DNA of 64,000 nucleotides from Litorivita sp050633545. GTDB taxonomy: Bacteria; Pseudomonadota; Alphaproteobacteria; Rhodobacterales; Rhodobacteraceae. The DNA lies in assembly GCA_050633545.1 (NCBI GenBank), contig JBOEGS010000003.1, positions 62,001 through 126,000 of the forward strand, given 5' to 3'. The notes beneath the pieces are model-generated. The model was given only the letters and a program-made list of their open reading frames with translations, did no database searches and was not told the DNA's origin. Of this stretch, positions 7,998-16,657 are shown piece by piece (position 1 is the stretch's first letter; every line of letters begins with the position of its first letter). The position numbers and the translations under genes were made by a program.

Positions 7998-8300
7998 TTA
8001 GGGTTTGGCGATCTCGACGGTTTGGCGCAATTGGCCGGTCTTGCTGTCATAGATGAGAATGCGGTCATCGGCGCTGACCACCGCGACCCATCCTTTGCCG
8101 CGGGTGAAGGCCTCGGCCTCGACACCGTCCGGCAAAAGCAGTTTTTCCGGCAGCGGCAGGGAACCGGCCGAGAAACGGATGACAAGCAGCGCGATGATGA
8201 CTAGAAGGCCCGCTATCATCGTGCCGGTCAGAACCGTGACCAACAGGCGCAGAAACCGTAAATTGACCGGATCGACCTCCGGCTGAGGATTGTCACTCAT
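7998..8300 (-). CDS. Small single-pass membrane protein (DUF6476-like)
   Basis: A 100-residue protein: a short acidic N-terminus (MSDNPQPEVDPVNLRFL), one hydrophobic helix (about residues 17-44, LLVTVLTGTMIAGLLVIIAL), then a soluble domain in which GWVAVVSADDRILIYD looks like a beta-propeller-type strand pair. GGAG lies about 8 nt upstream of the ATG. Its start codon overlaps the divergent rluD start codon. I place it in DUF6476 from memory. Function unknown; the C-terminal part is probably periplasmic. Confidence 0.7.
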   Translation of the reverse strand: MSDNPQPEVDPVNLRFLRLLVTVLTGTMIAGLLVIIALLVIRFSAGSLPLPEKLLLPDGVEAEAFTRGKGWVAVVSADDRILIYDSKTGQLRQTVEIAKP

Positions 8301-9333
8301 GGGCTCCACGCGCCTTTCCGTTCGTATCAGCGCAGATCCCGCGCCCCGCCTTGATAAGGCGCTTTCGCGCGATGTGCCAGTCGATGCATCGCTGTCGCGC
8401 ACGCGGCTGGCCAAGTTGATCGAAGCGGGCGAGGTGACGCTCAACGGGGCGGTGACCACCGACCCCAAGGCGCGGGTCGAGGAGGGCGATATCGTCGAGA
8501 TCACCGTGCCCGTGGCCGAAGAGAGCCATATCGGCCCCGAGGATATCGCGCTTGAGGTGGTCTATGAGGATGACGATCTGATCGTGATCAACAAACCGGC
8601 GGGGATGGTGGTCCATCCCGCCCCCGGCACGCCGTCGGGGACTTTGGTCAATGCGCTTTTGCATCATTGCGGCGCGGACCTGTCGGGCGTGGGCGGCGAA
8701 AAACGCCCCGGGATTGTCCACCGCATCGACAAGGAAACCAGCGGGCTTTTGGTGGTCGCCAAATCCGACCGCGCCCATCACGGATTGGCCAAGCAATTCG
8801 AAAAACATACCGTCGAGCGCTATTACCTCGCGGTGGTTTACGGCACGCCCGATGCCAATGATCCGCGGTTGCGCGGGGTGCGCGGCGTCAGCTTCGAGAG
8901 CGGCAATATCATGCGGATCACCACGCAATTGGCCCGCCACAAACATGACCGGCAAAAACAGGCGGTGTTCTTTACCGGCGGGCGCCATGCGGTGACGCGG
9001 GCGCGCATTGTCGAAACCTTTGGCGCGCCGGTGGTGGCGACATTGGTGGAATGCTGGCTCGAAACGGGGCGCACCCATCAAATTCGCGTGCATATGGCCC
9101 ATGCGGGGCATAGTTTGATCGGCGATCCGACCTATGGCAACAAGCGCAAATTGCCCAAGGGCGCGCTGTCGCAGGCGGGGGTTGATGCGGTGTCGGGCTT
9201 TGCACGCCAAGCCTTGCATGCGGCGGTTTTAGGGTTCGAGCATCCGGTCAGCGGCGAGATGATGCGCTTTGAAGCGGCGCTGCCGCAGGATATGGCGGAT
9301 TTGATGGATGATCTGCGTCTTCCGGCGAAGTAA
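8299..9333 (+). CDS. rluD: RluA-family 23S rRNA pseudouridine synthase (RluD-like)
   Basis: A 344-residue protein with an N-terminal S4 RNA-binding domain (about residues 15-80, SRTRLAKLIEAGEVTLNG) and an RluA catalytic domain with GIVHRIDKETSGLLVVAK, where the aspartate is the nucleophile. Later ETGRTHQIRVHMAHAGHSLIGD matches the family. By length and S4 domain it is closest to RluD (pseudouridines in helix 69 of 23S rRNA), though RluC-like specificity cannot be excluded. The ATG at 8299 shares the palindrome CATG with the divergent small membrane protein gene; a TTG at 8290 is an alternative start. Confidence 0.88.
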   Translation: MGSTRLSVRISADPAPRLDKALSRDVPVDASLSRTRLAKLIEAGEVTLNGAVTTDPKARVEEGDIVEITVPVAEESHIGPEDIALEVVYEDDDLIVINKPAGMVVHPAPGTPSGTLVNALLHHCGADLSGVGGEKRPGIVHRIDKETSGLLVVAKSDRAHHGLAKQFEKHTVERYYLAVVYGTPDANDPRLRGVRGVSFESGNIMRITTQLARHKHDRQKQAVFFTGGRHAVTRARIVETFGAPVVATLVECWLETGRTHQIRVHMAHAGHSLIGDPTYGNKRKLPKGALSQAGVDAVSGFARQALHAAVLGFEHPVSGEMMRFEAALPQDMADLMDDLRLPAK

Positions 9334-9462
9334 CGCATTTCCAATGGCTTAGGCGGATTTGCGGCTGTTTCATCCGCGCACGAATGCGTGAAAACGCATG
9401 AAATGCCGCGCGGCAGCGACGGAGCCGCGTTATAGTTTCGTTAAACAATCACATTTAAGCGC

Positions 9463-9493
9463 CTTGAAACCGCGCTTTGTAATACCTAACTCG
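9463..9493 (+). promoter_or_regulatory. Possible heat-shock (sigma-32) promoter of rpoH
   Basis: CTTG at 9463-9466 (within CTTGAAA), an 18-base spacer and CCTAACTCG at 9485-9493, partly matching the alphaproteobacterial sigma-32 pattern of CTTG, 17-18 bases, CYTATNT. It lies 45 bases before the rpoH start, so autoregulation is possible. The -10 match is imperfect. Confidence 0.35.
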
Positions 9494-9537
9494 ATGTTAC
9501 GCCCTTTAACATAAGGGCCCCGACCTTACAGGGGGAT

Positions 9538-10440
9538 ATGAACTTGAGTAACTATGCAAATCTGCCGGCCCCGACGCCGGAAGGCGGTTTGAACCGCTAT
9601 ATGCAGGAAATCCGCAAATTCCCGCTGCTTGAGCCGGAAGAAGAATACATGCTGGCCAAGCGTTGGGTCGAAGAGCAAGACACCGAAGCCGCGCATAAGA
9701 TGGTCACATCGCACCTGCGTCTGGCGGCGAAAATCGCCATGGGCTATCGCGGTTATGGATTGCCGCAGGCCGAGGTGATTTCGGAGGCCAATGTCGGGTT
9801 GATGCAGGCGGTCAAACGCTTTGACCCCGAAAAGGGCTTTCGCCTGTCGACCTATGCGATGTGGTGGATTCGCGCCAGCATTCAGGAATTTATCCTGCGC
9901 TCGTGGAGCCTTGTGAAAATGGGCACCACCTCGGGGCAGAAGAAGCTGTTCTTCAATCTGCGCAAGGCCAAGGCCAAGATCGGCGCCTTTGAAGAGGGCG
10001 ATATGCACCCCGACAATGTGACCAAAATCGCAACCGAGCTGGGCGTGACCGAGACCGAAGTGATCTCGATGAACCGGCGGATGTCGGGCGGGGATGCCTC
10101 GTTGAACGCGACCGTCGGCTCCGAAGGCGAGGGCACGATGCAATGGCAGGACTGGCTCGAGGATGAGGATGCCGATCAGGCGGGCGATTACGCCGAAAAG
10201 GACGAAATGGACACCCGCCGCGAATTGCTGGCCCAAGCGATGGAGGTGCTCAACGAGCGCGAGCAGGACATCCTGACCAAGCGCCGTCTTGAGGACAATC
10301 CGATGACGCTTGAAGACCTCAGCGGCGTCTATGACGTCAGCCGCGAACGCATCCGCCAGATCGAAGTGCGCGCCTTTGAAAAACTGCAACTGCGCATGCG
10401 CGAATTGGCCAGCGAAAAGGGCATGATGGAAGAGGCATAG
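9538..10440 (+). CDS. rpoH: RNA polymerase heat-shock sigma factor RpoH (sigma-32)
   Basis: A 300-residue sigma-70-family factor. Region 2 (EANVGLMQAVKRFDPEKGFR, STYAMWWIRASIQEFI) binds core polymerase and the -10 element. The RpoH box, QKKLFFNLRK, at about residues 139-148 identifies sigma-32. Region 4 contains the HTH MTLEDLSGVYDVSRERIRQIE-type motif near the C-terminus. The ATG follows GGGGGA. A possible sigma-32 promoter lies upstream and a hairpin terminator follows. Many Rhodobacteraceae carry two RpoH paralogues; which one this is cannot be told here. Confidence 0.95.
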   Translation: MNLSNYANLPAPTPEGGLNRYMQEIRKFPLLEPEEEYMLAKRWVEEQDTEAAHKMVTSHLRLAAKIAMGYRGYGLPQAEVISEANVGLMQAVKRFDPEKGFRLSTYAMWWIRASIQEFILRSWSLVKMGTTSGQKKLFFNLRKAKAKIGAFEEGDMHPDNVTKIATELGVTETEVISMNRRMSGGDASLNATVGSEGEGTMQWQDWLEDEDADQAGDYAEKDEMDTRRELLAQAMEVLNEREQDILTKRRLEDNPMTLEDLSGVYDVSRERIRQIEVRAFEKLQLRMRELASEKGMMEEA

Positions 10441-10479
10441 GCGCGCCGCCCCTCGCGGGCGTCATCCTCTCTTGATCCC

Positions 10480-10516
10480 AAACGCATCGGGCGGCACAGT
10501 GGCCCCCGATGCGTTT
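10480..10516 (+). terminator. Terminator after rpoH
   Basis: A 12-bp perfect stem AAACGCATCGGG / CCCGATGCGTTT with a 13-base loop, 40 bases after the rpoH stop and followed by an A/T-rich run (TATTATTTT). Confidence 0.65.
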
Positions 10517-10537
10517 ATTATTTTGAGGGCCGCGGAT

Positions 10538-10840
10538 ATGACCGATGACGAGAAGGTAGAAGGCCGTTTGCACGGTGAACAGATGGAGCCGGAGGCGCCC
10601 GAGGGGATGCTGATGCGGATCGTCTATGTGATCCTCATCGCCTTCATGATGAGCGTGTCGCAAACGATTTTGGGCGTGGTGACGATCATACAAATCGTGA
10701 TCATGGCGCTCAACAAGGGCGAGCCGAACGAGAACCTTGCCAGTTTCGGCACCGATCTGGGCGTGTGGATGGCCAAGGCGGTGCGCTATATGACCGCCGA
10801 CAGCCAAGTGAAGCCTTGGCCTTGGACGGAAATAGACTGA
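10538..10840 (+). CDS. DUF4389 membrane protein
   Basis: A 100-residue protein with an acidic N-terminus and one or two hydrophobic segments (IVYVILIAFMMSVSQTILGV and VTIIQIVIMALN, about residues 28-60), then GVWMAKAVRYMTADSQVKPW. This pattern matches the DUF4389 family of small inner-membrane proteins. Start at the ATG with GAGG upstream; earlier in-frame residues coincide with the rpoH terminator. Function unknown. Confidence 0.75.
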   Translation: MTDDEKVEGRLHGEQMEPEAPEGMLMRIVYVILIAFMMSVSQTILGVVTIIQIVIMALNKGEPNENLASFGTDLGVWMAKAVRYMTADSQVKPWPWTEID

Positions 10841-10889
10841 GCGAGATTGTTGACCTATTGAAGCAGCCAAGCCGCTGTTTCTGAATTGA

Positions 10890-10920
10890 AAAGGGCGCTC
10901 TTGATGCAAGAGCGCCCTTT
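10890..10920. terminator. Bidirectional terminator
   Basis: A perfect 14-bp inverted repeat AAAGGGCGCTCTTG / CAAGAGCGCCCTTT around the loop ATG. A-tract and T-tract on either side let it serve both the DUF4389 gene and the convergent M19 dipeptidase gene. Confidence 0.85.
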
Positions 10921-10936
10921 GCCGTGATAGGGTGGA

Positions 10937-12109
10937 TCAGTTCAATCTTGCGCGGATCACGCGCTGCATATTGCCGCCCATGACTTTGCCGATTTGCGCG
11001 GGCGTCAATCCCGCCTCAAGCAGCGCATGGGTCAGAGCGGGCAATTCGGAAGTGTCAAAGGCCGTCTCCACCGATCCGTCGTAATCCGAACCCAGAGAGA
11101 CGCCGTCCTCGCCCACCGCCGCGACGGCCGCGACGATCATTTTGGCGATGCCCGCAGGGGTAATCTCATCGCAGGCGACCTCGGCCCAATAGCCCATGCC
11201 GATCACCCCGCCGCGCGCCGCCACCTCGCGCAGCAATGCATCGGGCACGTTGCGTTTGACCTCGCAATGCGAATGCAGACCCGTGTGCGAGACGACAAGC
11301 GGAATATTGGTGCGCGCCAAGACATCCGCGACGACCTGCTGGCTCGAATGGGCCAGATCAAGGATCAAACCGCGCCGCACCACCTCATCGACCACCTCAC
11401 GGCCAAAATCGGTCAGCCCTGCGTTGCTTTTGCCGTGCAGCGATCCGCCCAGTTCGTTGTCAAAGAAATGCTGTAGCCCGATCAGGCGGTAGCCTGCGGC
11501 CTCGAGCCGGTCGAGGTTCTCGATCTTGCCCTCCAAAGGATGCGCCCCCTCGACGCCCAAAAGCGCGCCGACCACCTCGGGGTTGGCGGCGCGGGCGGCG
11601 ATCAAAGCGTCCAGATCGGCCTTTGACCTGATGATCTTGATGCGTTCGGGATCGGCGTCGCGGAATTCATGCAAGCGCATGGCCTGATCCTCGGCGCGGG
11701 CCAGAAGCGAGGTCCATGTTTTGATCGGGCGCAGCTGTCCAAAGGACAAAAGCGTAATATTGTCAAAGGCTTCGGCGGAGTTTTCCTCATAGTTGAGGCC
11801 CGCGGGGCTTTTGGTGACGGCGGTGAACACCTGTAGCGCGACGCCGCCTTGGCGCAGGCGCGGAAAATCGACCTGCCCGTATCCGACCTCGTTGAGATCG
11901 CGCTCCCACAAGAGGCTGTCGGCGTGCCAGTCGCCGACAAAGAGCGTAGCGTGCAGGGCGCGGGCCTCGTCCGAGACGGGGTAGGGGTCATGGGCGATGA
12001 CATTGTTGGATTTGTCGCCGACATAATCGGCCAGAAAGCCGAAAAACCCGATGGCGCCGATGATGACCAGCGCCGAAATTACCAGCCCGAGCCGTTTGAG
12101 CCATTTCAT
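10937..12109 (-). CDS. Membrane-anchored dipeptidase (peptidase family M19)
   Basis: A 390-residue M19 (renal dipeptidase-like) metallopeptidase. An N-terminal signal-anchor (KWLKRLGLVISALVIIGAI) places it in the periplasm or inner membrane. Zinc-binding features are GDWHADSL near residue 60, GVEGAHPLEG (bridging glutamate) in the middle and SHTGLHSHC in the C-terminal half; GSDYDG is also family-typical. Start: ATG at 12109 with GGAGG 8 bases upstream. It probably cleaves dipeptides, including those with D-residues, or related amide substrates. It is convergent with the DUF4389 gene across a shared terminator. Confidence 0.88.
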   Translation of the reverse strand: MKWLKRLGLVISALVIIGAIGFFGFLADYVGDKSNNVIAHDPYPVSDEARALHATLFVGDWHADSLLWERDLNEVGYGQVDFPRLRQGGVALQVFTAVTKSPAGLNYEENSAEAFDNITLLSFGQLRPIKTWTSLLARAEDQAMRLHEFRDADPERIKIIRSKADLDALIAARAANPEVVGALLGVEGAHPLEGKIENLDRLEAAGYRLIGLQHFFDNELGGSLHGKSNAGLTDFGREVVDEVVRRGLILDLAHSSQQVVADVLARTNIPLVVSHTGLHSHCEVKRNVPDALLREVAARGGVIGMGYWAEVACDEITPAGIAKMIVAAVAAVGEDGVSLGSDYDGSVETAFDTSELPALTHALLEAGLTPAQIGKVMGGNMQRVIRARLN

Positions 12110-12215
12110 TTGGATGTCCTCCCTCTCAAGGTGCAGGGCGAGTAGAGGGCAAAACGGGGCCGATGGCCATAGGGCGCGTGTGGCAAGGCGCGCAAATCGC
12201 CGCGCGCACGGCGCG

Positions 12216-12473
12216 TCAGCGGCGCTTGATCCACGCCCAAAGCGGTTTGATATCAAGCGCGGCGATGGCAATGCCCAAGGGGATCATCCAAAAGCCCAGA
12301 ACGGGCAGAAAGCCGAAGATCCCGCCGATGATCAGCAAAATCCCGAGCAAAAGCCGCACCCCTGGCGGGACGGTGCGGCGCACGCGCACCAATATGCGCG
12401 CCAAACGGGCGCGCAGCCCGTGCCCCGCCCCCGATGCGCGGCGCGCTTTAGCCTTCCATTGCTTCCAATTCAT
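12216..12473 (-). CDS. Small membrane protein (PGPGW-like)
   Basis: An 85-residue basic protein. After an Arg-rich N-terminus comes a glycine-rich double hydrophobic segment (LLLGILLIIGGIFGFLPVLG, FWMIPLGIAIAALDI), as in the PGPGW-type putative transmembrane family. The ATG at 12473 has GAGGGG upstream and overlaps the 3' end of pepF by 26 bases, suggesting cotranscription downstream of pepF. Function unknown. Confidence 0.65.
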   Translation of the reverse strand: MNWKQWKAKARRASGAGHGLRARLARILVRVRRTVPPGVRLLLGILLIIGGIFGFLPVLGFWMIPLGIAIAALDIKPLWAWIKRR

Positions 12474-14286
12474 CAATGAACCCCTCGATCATCGCCAAGC
12501 CTTTGTTCCAAAAGGCCGGATCGGAGGCATCAAGGCCGAAGGGGGCAAGCAACTCCTTGTGGTGTTTCGAGCCGCCCGCTTTGAGCATGTCGAAATATTT
12601 CTCTTCAAACCCCTCGGGGCTGTCTTGATAGACGGCATAGAGCGCATTCACCAACCCGTCGCCAAAGGCATAGGCATAGACATAGAAGGGCGAGTGGATG
12701 AAATGCGGGATATAGGCCCAAAAGGTCTCGTATCCGTCCATGAAATCAAACACCGGACCGAGGCTTTCGGCCTGCACCGACATCCACAGCGCATTGATGT
12801 CATCGGGGGTCAATTCGCCCTCGCGCCGCGCCGCGTGCAATTTGCATTCGAAATCGTAAAAGGCGATCTGGCGCACCACGGTGTTGATCATATCCTCGAC
12901 CTTACCGGCGAGCATCACCTTGCGCTCGGCAGGGGTTTTGGCCCCGTCGAGCATTTTGCGGAAGGTCAGCATCTCGCCAAAGACCGAGGCGGTTTCGGCC
13001 AATGTCAGCGGGGTAGACGAGAGCATTTCGCCCTGCTCGGCGGCCAGAACCTGATGCACGCCGTGGCCCAATTCATGGGCCAAAGTCATGACATCGCGCG
13101 GTTTTCCCAGATAGTTGAGCATCACGTAAGGGTGCACATCGGTCACCGTCGGATGGGCAAAGGCCCCCGGCGCCTTGCCCGGTTTGACGCCCGCATCGAT
13201 CCAGCCTTTGGAGAAAAACGGTGCGGCCAGTTCGGCCATGCGCGGATCGAAGGCGCCGTAAGCCTCCATGACGATTTTCTCGGCGGCGGGCCAATCGACG
13301 ATGCGCGTGTCCTCGACGGGCAGGGGCGCATTGCGATCCCAAACCTGCATCCGCTCCAGCCCGAGCCATTTCGCCTTGAGCGCATAATAGCGGTGCGACA
13401 GGCGCGGATAGGCTTTGACCACTGCATCGCGCAGGGCCTCGACGACCTCGGGTTCGACATCGTTGGACAGGTGGCGCGAAAACTGCGCCGTGGGCATTTT
13501 GCGCCAACGGTCGTAGATTTCCTTTTCCTTGGCTTGGGTGTTGTGCACGCGGGCAAAGGTTTTGATGTTCTCGCCGAACACGCGGGCCAATTCGCGGCTG
13601 GCGGCTTCGCGGCGGTTGCGGTCCGGATCGGTCAGAAGGTTGAGCGTGCCTTCGATGCCGAGCGTCTCTTCCTCGCCCTCGACGTGGAATTCGAGGCCCG
13701 CGATGGTTTCGTCAAACAGCTTTTCCCACGCGTCCCCGACCACGCCCAGATCGTGCAAAAACCGCTCCATCTCGTCGGACAATTGATAGGGGCGCATGGC
13801 GCGGCGGCGGTCCAATACGGGGCGATAGCGGCGCAGGCCCTCGCTCTCCGTCATCCATGCCTCATAGGTTTCGGCGCTGATTTCGTTGATTTCGAGCCAG
13901 TAGAACACCAAGGCCGAGGAGGCGTTGATGATGCGCTCTTGCATGTCGGACATGAATTTGGCGCGGCCCGCATCGACGGTGTTCTGGTAATAGCGCAGCC
14001 CCGCAAAGGACATGATCCGCCCCGCGATCGCATCCATCTTCTCGGACCTCAGGATAGAGCCGAGAAAGCCCTCGGCGTCCAGCGCGGCGAGCTTGCCTTC
14101 GTAATCGGCGGCAAATTGCGCCGCCTCGCCTTCGAACCACGCCAGATCGCGGGTCAGTTCGGGCGCATCCTCGCCGCTGTAAAGATCGCTCAGATCCCAT
14201 TCGGGCAATTTGCCAAGCCCGCCCGCGCCGCCGGAGGCATGCGCGTCAAAAATCGGGCGGGGCAAGGTGAGGGGCAGCTGAAACAT
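12448..14286 (-). CDS. pepF: Oligoendopeptidase F, M3 family
   Basis: A 612-residue M3 metallopeptidase that degrades oligopeptides in the cytoplasm. The zinc motif HELGH is clear (in TLAHELGHGVHQVLA, around 13046-13075) and the third ligand region is SVFGEMLTF. The N-terminal lid region (LPEWDLSDLYSG) is typical of PepF. There is no signal peptide. Length fits the usual 600 residues. A small membrane-protein gene overlaps its end. The antisense strand holds a long open frame, a shadow of high-GC codon use. Confidence 0.93.
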   Translation of the reverse strand: MFQLPLTLPRPIFDAHASGGAGGLGKLPEWDLSDLYSGEDAPELTRDLAWFEGEAAQFAADYEGKLAALDAEGFLGSILRSEKMDAIAGRIMSFAGLRYYQNTVDAGRAKFMSDMQERIINASSALVFYWLEINEISAETYEAWMTESEGLRRYRPVLDRRRAMRPYQLSDEMERFLHDLGVVGDAWEKLFDETIAGLEFHVEGEEETLGIEGTLNLLTDPDRNRREAASRELARVFGENIKTFARVHNTQAKEKEIYDRWRKMPTAQFSRHLSNDVEPEVVEALRDAVVKAYPRLSHRYYALKAKWLGLERMQVWDRNAPLPVEDTRIVDWPAAEKIVMEAYGAFDPRMAELAAPFFSKGWIDAGVKPGKAPGAFAHPTVTDVHPYVMLNYLGKPRDVMTLAHELGHGVHQVLAAEQGEMLSSTPLTLAETASVFGEMLTFRKMLDGAKTPAERKVMLAGKVEDMINTVVRQIAFYDFECKLHAARREGELTPDDINALWMSVQAESLGPVFDFMDGYETFWAYIPHFIHSPFYVYAYAFGDGLVNALYAVYQDSPEGFEEKYFDMLKAGGSKHHKELLAPFGLDASDPAFWNKGLAMIEGFIDELEAMEG

Positions 14287-14441
14287 CGGGTCGTCCTTTT
14301 CATGGTTGGCACAGACATACGCGCTCGGCGGGGCGCTCTCAAGAGGCAGGTGACGCGCGGGCAGCCCGCGTTAAGCGCATCGGCCTTGCGGGCGCGGGCC
14401 GGATCGGCAAAACATGGGCGAAACACGAGAGGAGAGCAGCG

Positions 14442-15272
14442 ATGCGGTTTGTGCGATACGGGGAAAAGGGCGCGGAAAAGCCCGCTGTTTTGGATGCGGA
14501 GGGACATTTGCGCGATTTGTCGGGGGTGATCGGTGATCTGTCCGGCGCGGTCTTGGCCGATTTGCCGCAGGTCGATCCGCAAAGCCTGCCCCGCGTGGCG
14601 GGCAACCCGCGCCTTGGCGTGCCGGTGGCCGGGATCGGCAAGATCATCTGCATCGGGCTGAATTATTCGGACCACGCGGCAGAGGCGGGCATGGCAGAGC
14701 CTGACGAGCCGATTGTGTTTATGAAGGCCACTTCGGCGCTTTCGGGGCCGAATGATACGGTGCTGTTGCCGCGCGGGTCGCAAAAATCCGATTGGGAGGT
14801 CGAATTGGGCGTCGTGATCGGGCGCGAGGCAAAATATGTCAGCAAAGACAATGCATTGGACTATGTCGCGGGCTATACGATCGTCAATGACCTCTCCGAG
14901 CGCGCGTTTCAAATCGAGCGCGGCGGGCAATGGACCAAGGGCAAAAGCTGTGACACCTTCGGCCCTGTCGGCCCGTGGCTGGTGACCCCTGACGCGGTGG
15001 GCGATCCGCAAAATCTGGCGATGGAGCTGGACCTCAACGGCGCGGCGGCGCAGCGCGGCAATTCGGCCTCGATGATCTTCACTGTGGCCGAGATCATCGC
15101 GCATCTGAGCGAGATGATGCGCCTTGAGCCGGGCGATGTGATCGCCACCGGCACGCCGCCGGGTGTGGGGATGGGGATGAAGCCGCCGCGGTTCTTGCGC
15201 GAGGGCGACGAGATGGTGTTGCGCATCGAAGGATTGGGCGAACAACGCCAAAGCGTGGCGCGCGACGGGTGA
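14442..15272 (+). CDS. Fumarylacetoacetate hydrolase family protein
   Basis: A 276-residue FAH-family enzyme. Motifs: IICIGLNYSDHAAEAG, EPIVFMKATSAL, DWEVELGVVIG (metal-ligand glutamates), and GDVIATGTPPGVGMG. These enzymes hydrolyse or isomerise 2-oxo acids in aromatic or sugar-acid degradation (e.g. 2,4-diketo-3-deoxy acids, hydroxyhepta-dienedioate). Neighbours do not tell the substrate. It is divergent from pepF. Confidence 0.88.
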   Translation: MRFVRYGEKGAEKPAVLDAEGHLRDLSGVIGDLSGAVLADLPQVDPQSLPRVAGNPRLGVPVAGIGKIICIGLNYSDHAAEAGMAEPDEPIVFMKATSALSGPNDTVLLPRGSQKSDWEVELGVVIGREAKYVSKDNALDYVAGYTIVNDLSERAFQIERGGQWTKGKSCDTFGPVGPWLVTPDAVGDPQNLAMELDLNGAAAQRGNSASMIFTVAEIIAHLSEMMRLEPGDVIATGTPPGVGMGMKPPRFLREGDEMVLRIEGLGEQRQSVARDG

Positions 15273-15301
15273 CACCGCAATTCCGGTAAAACCGTAAAGA
15301 G

Positions 15302-15324
15302 AACAGGCGGTTAGATCGCCTGTT
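15302..15324. terminator. Convergent terminator overlapping a stop codon
   Basis: Stem AACAGGCG / CGCCTGTT with a 7-base loop between the FAH gene and the convergent hydrolase. The stop codon of the hydrolase (15311-15313) lies inside the loop, so the last two coding codons form one arm. Confidence 0.5.
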
Positions 15325-16267
15325 TCACCTCGCCCAACTGCGCATCGAACAGGGCGGTTACCCCGTCGAAAAACGCGGCGCGGGTGCGGGGCACTTCCAT
15401 CATGATCTCATGCTCGGCCTGCTCGACCATGACCAATTCGCCCCTGTCCCAATCGGCCATCCGCAGCGCCACGCGGTCGGTATCCACGATGCGCTCGTCC
15501 GTGCCCAGATAGCTCACGCAGGGCAGATCGGGCGCGGGTTTCTGGATCAGCCGCGCACATTCGACCAGCGCCTCATAGAGCCATTTGAGCGACGGCCCAC
15601 CAAGGCCGAAGCGCTCGACGGCTTTGGTCTGGCGCACCATATAGTCAAACATATCAGGGTCTTTGGTCAATTTGTTGCCCTCGAAAGGCTCGGCCAAGAC
15701 ATAGCTTTCTGGCTTGGTGCCTGGGGCGAAAAGATGCCCCACGCCCAAAAGCGCGCCGCTCCACGACAGGCTCCACGCGACGGGGCGCATGAAGCCATTG
15801 AGACCAATGCCCCACATCGGCGCCGAGAAGGCGGCGGCCTTGACCGGCAGGCCCTCATAAAGCGCGCGCAACCCGATGCAGCCGCCCATCGAATGACCGA
15901 TCAAGAAGAACGGTTCGGGCAATTGCAGCGCGCGGGCGGCGGCGAGGGCCGCCATCACGTCCTTTTGATAATCGGCAAAATCGCGGACATGGCCGGTCAT
16001 CGGATTGTCGGTAACGCGGTCGGCCAGACCTTGGCCGCGCCAGTCCACCGCCAAAGTCGCATAGCCGCGCGCGGCAAGATCGCCCGCCGCGCGCCCGTAT
16101 TTTTCGGCGTATTCCGTCCGCCCCGGAAACAGCAAGGCCGTGCCCTTTGCCGCCGCGTTGGGCCAGACCGCCACACGGATGCGCACCCCGTCGGATGCGC
16201 GCGCCCAATAGGCCGCGCCGCCCGTTGGCCCTTCGGCCAGTTCATCATAAAAGGGTGCGTTTTCCAT
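15311..16267 (-). CDS. Alpha/beta hydrolase, lysophospholipase (PldB-like)
   Basis: A 318-residue serine hydrolase. The nucleophile elbow GHSMGG is at about residues 124-129 and the domain begins ALLFPGRTEYAEKYGR, as in monoglyceride-lipase/lysophospholipase PldB proteins. YLGTDERIVD and EQAEHEIMME provide the likely acid and histidine. No signal peptide. It is 26 bases downstream of a gene for an SCP2 lipid-binding protein, consistent with a lipid-related role. Exact substrate unknown. Confidence 0.85.
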   Translation of the reverse strand: MENAPFYDELAEGPTGGAAYWARASDGVRIRVAVWPNAAAKGTALLFPGRTEYAEKYGRAAGDLAARGYATLAVDWRGQGLADRVTDNPMTGHVRDFADYQKDVMAALAAARALQLPEPFFLIGHSMGGCIGLRALYEGLPVKAAAFSAPMWGIGLNGFMRPVAWSLSWSGALLGVGHLFAPGTKPESYVLAEPFEGNKLTKDPDMFDYMVRQTKAVERFGLGGPSLKWLYEALVECARLIQKPAPDLPCVSYLGTDERIVDTDRVALRMADWDRGELVMVEQAEHEIMMEVPRTRAAFFDGVTALFDAQLGEVKQAI

Positions 16268-16293
16268 GTCTTACCTTGTGCTTTCGCAGCAGT

Positions 16294-16584
16294 TTAGCCC
16301 AGGACAGAGCCCAAAGCCATGGCCTTGGACATATCGCCATCGACGCTCAGCTTGCCGGTCATAAAGGCGCTGGTGGGGTTGAGATTGCCCGCCATCATGT
16401 CTTGGAACGTGTCGGCATCGGCTGTCAATGTCACGTCGGCCTCCTCATCGGAAGCACGCGCGCCCGAGGCGTCGACGACGACTGAACCTTCGCCTTCAAT
16501 GACGAATTTGGCCGAGCCGTCAAAATCGGCTCCGCTCATTTTCTCGGAGAGTGCGGCCACGGCCGCGGTGATAACATCGCTCAT
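16294..16584 (-). CDS. SCP2 sterol-binding domain protein
   Basis: A 96-residue single-domain SCP2 protein: FVIEGEGSVVVDASG, DVTLTADADTFQDMMAGNLN and the ending AFMTGKLSVDGDMSKAM follow the family pattern. Such proteins have a hydrophobic tunnel for acyl chains or other lipids. It lies just upstream of the lysophospholipase-like gene on the same strand, probably one operon. Confidence 0.9.
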   Translation of the reverse strand: MSDVITAAVAALSEKMSGADFDGSAKFVIEGEGSVVVDASGARASDEEADVTLTADADTFQDMMAGNLNPTSAFMTGKLSVDGDMSKAMALGSVLG

Positions 16585-16657
16585 TTTTGCGCCTTTCTGT
16601 TTGCTTCATGCCATAGCGGGGCTGACAATCCCTACGCGCTGGCGATAGACTAAAGTT

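Noticed and set aside
12163..14529. 788-residue open frame antisense to pepF
   Set aside because: It is the mirror of pepF codon use; pepF has HELGH and all family signatures.
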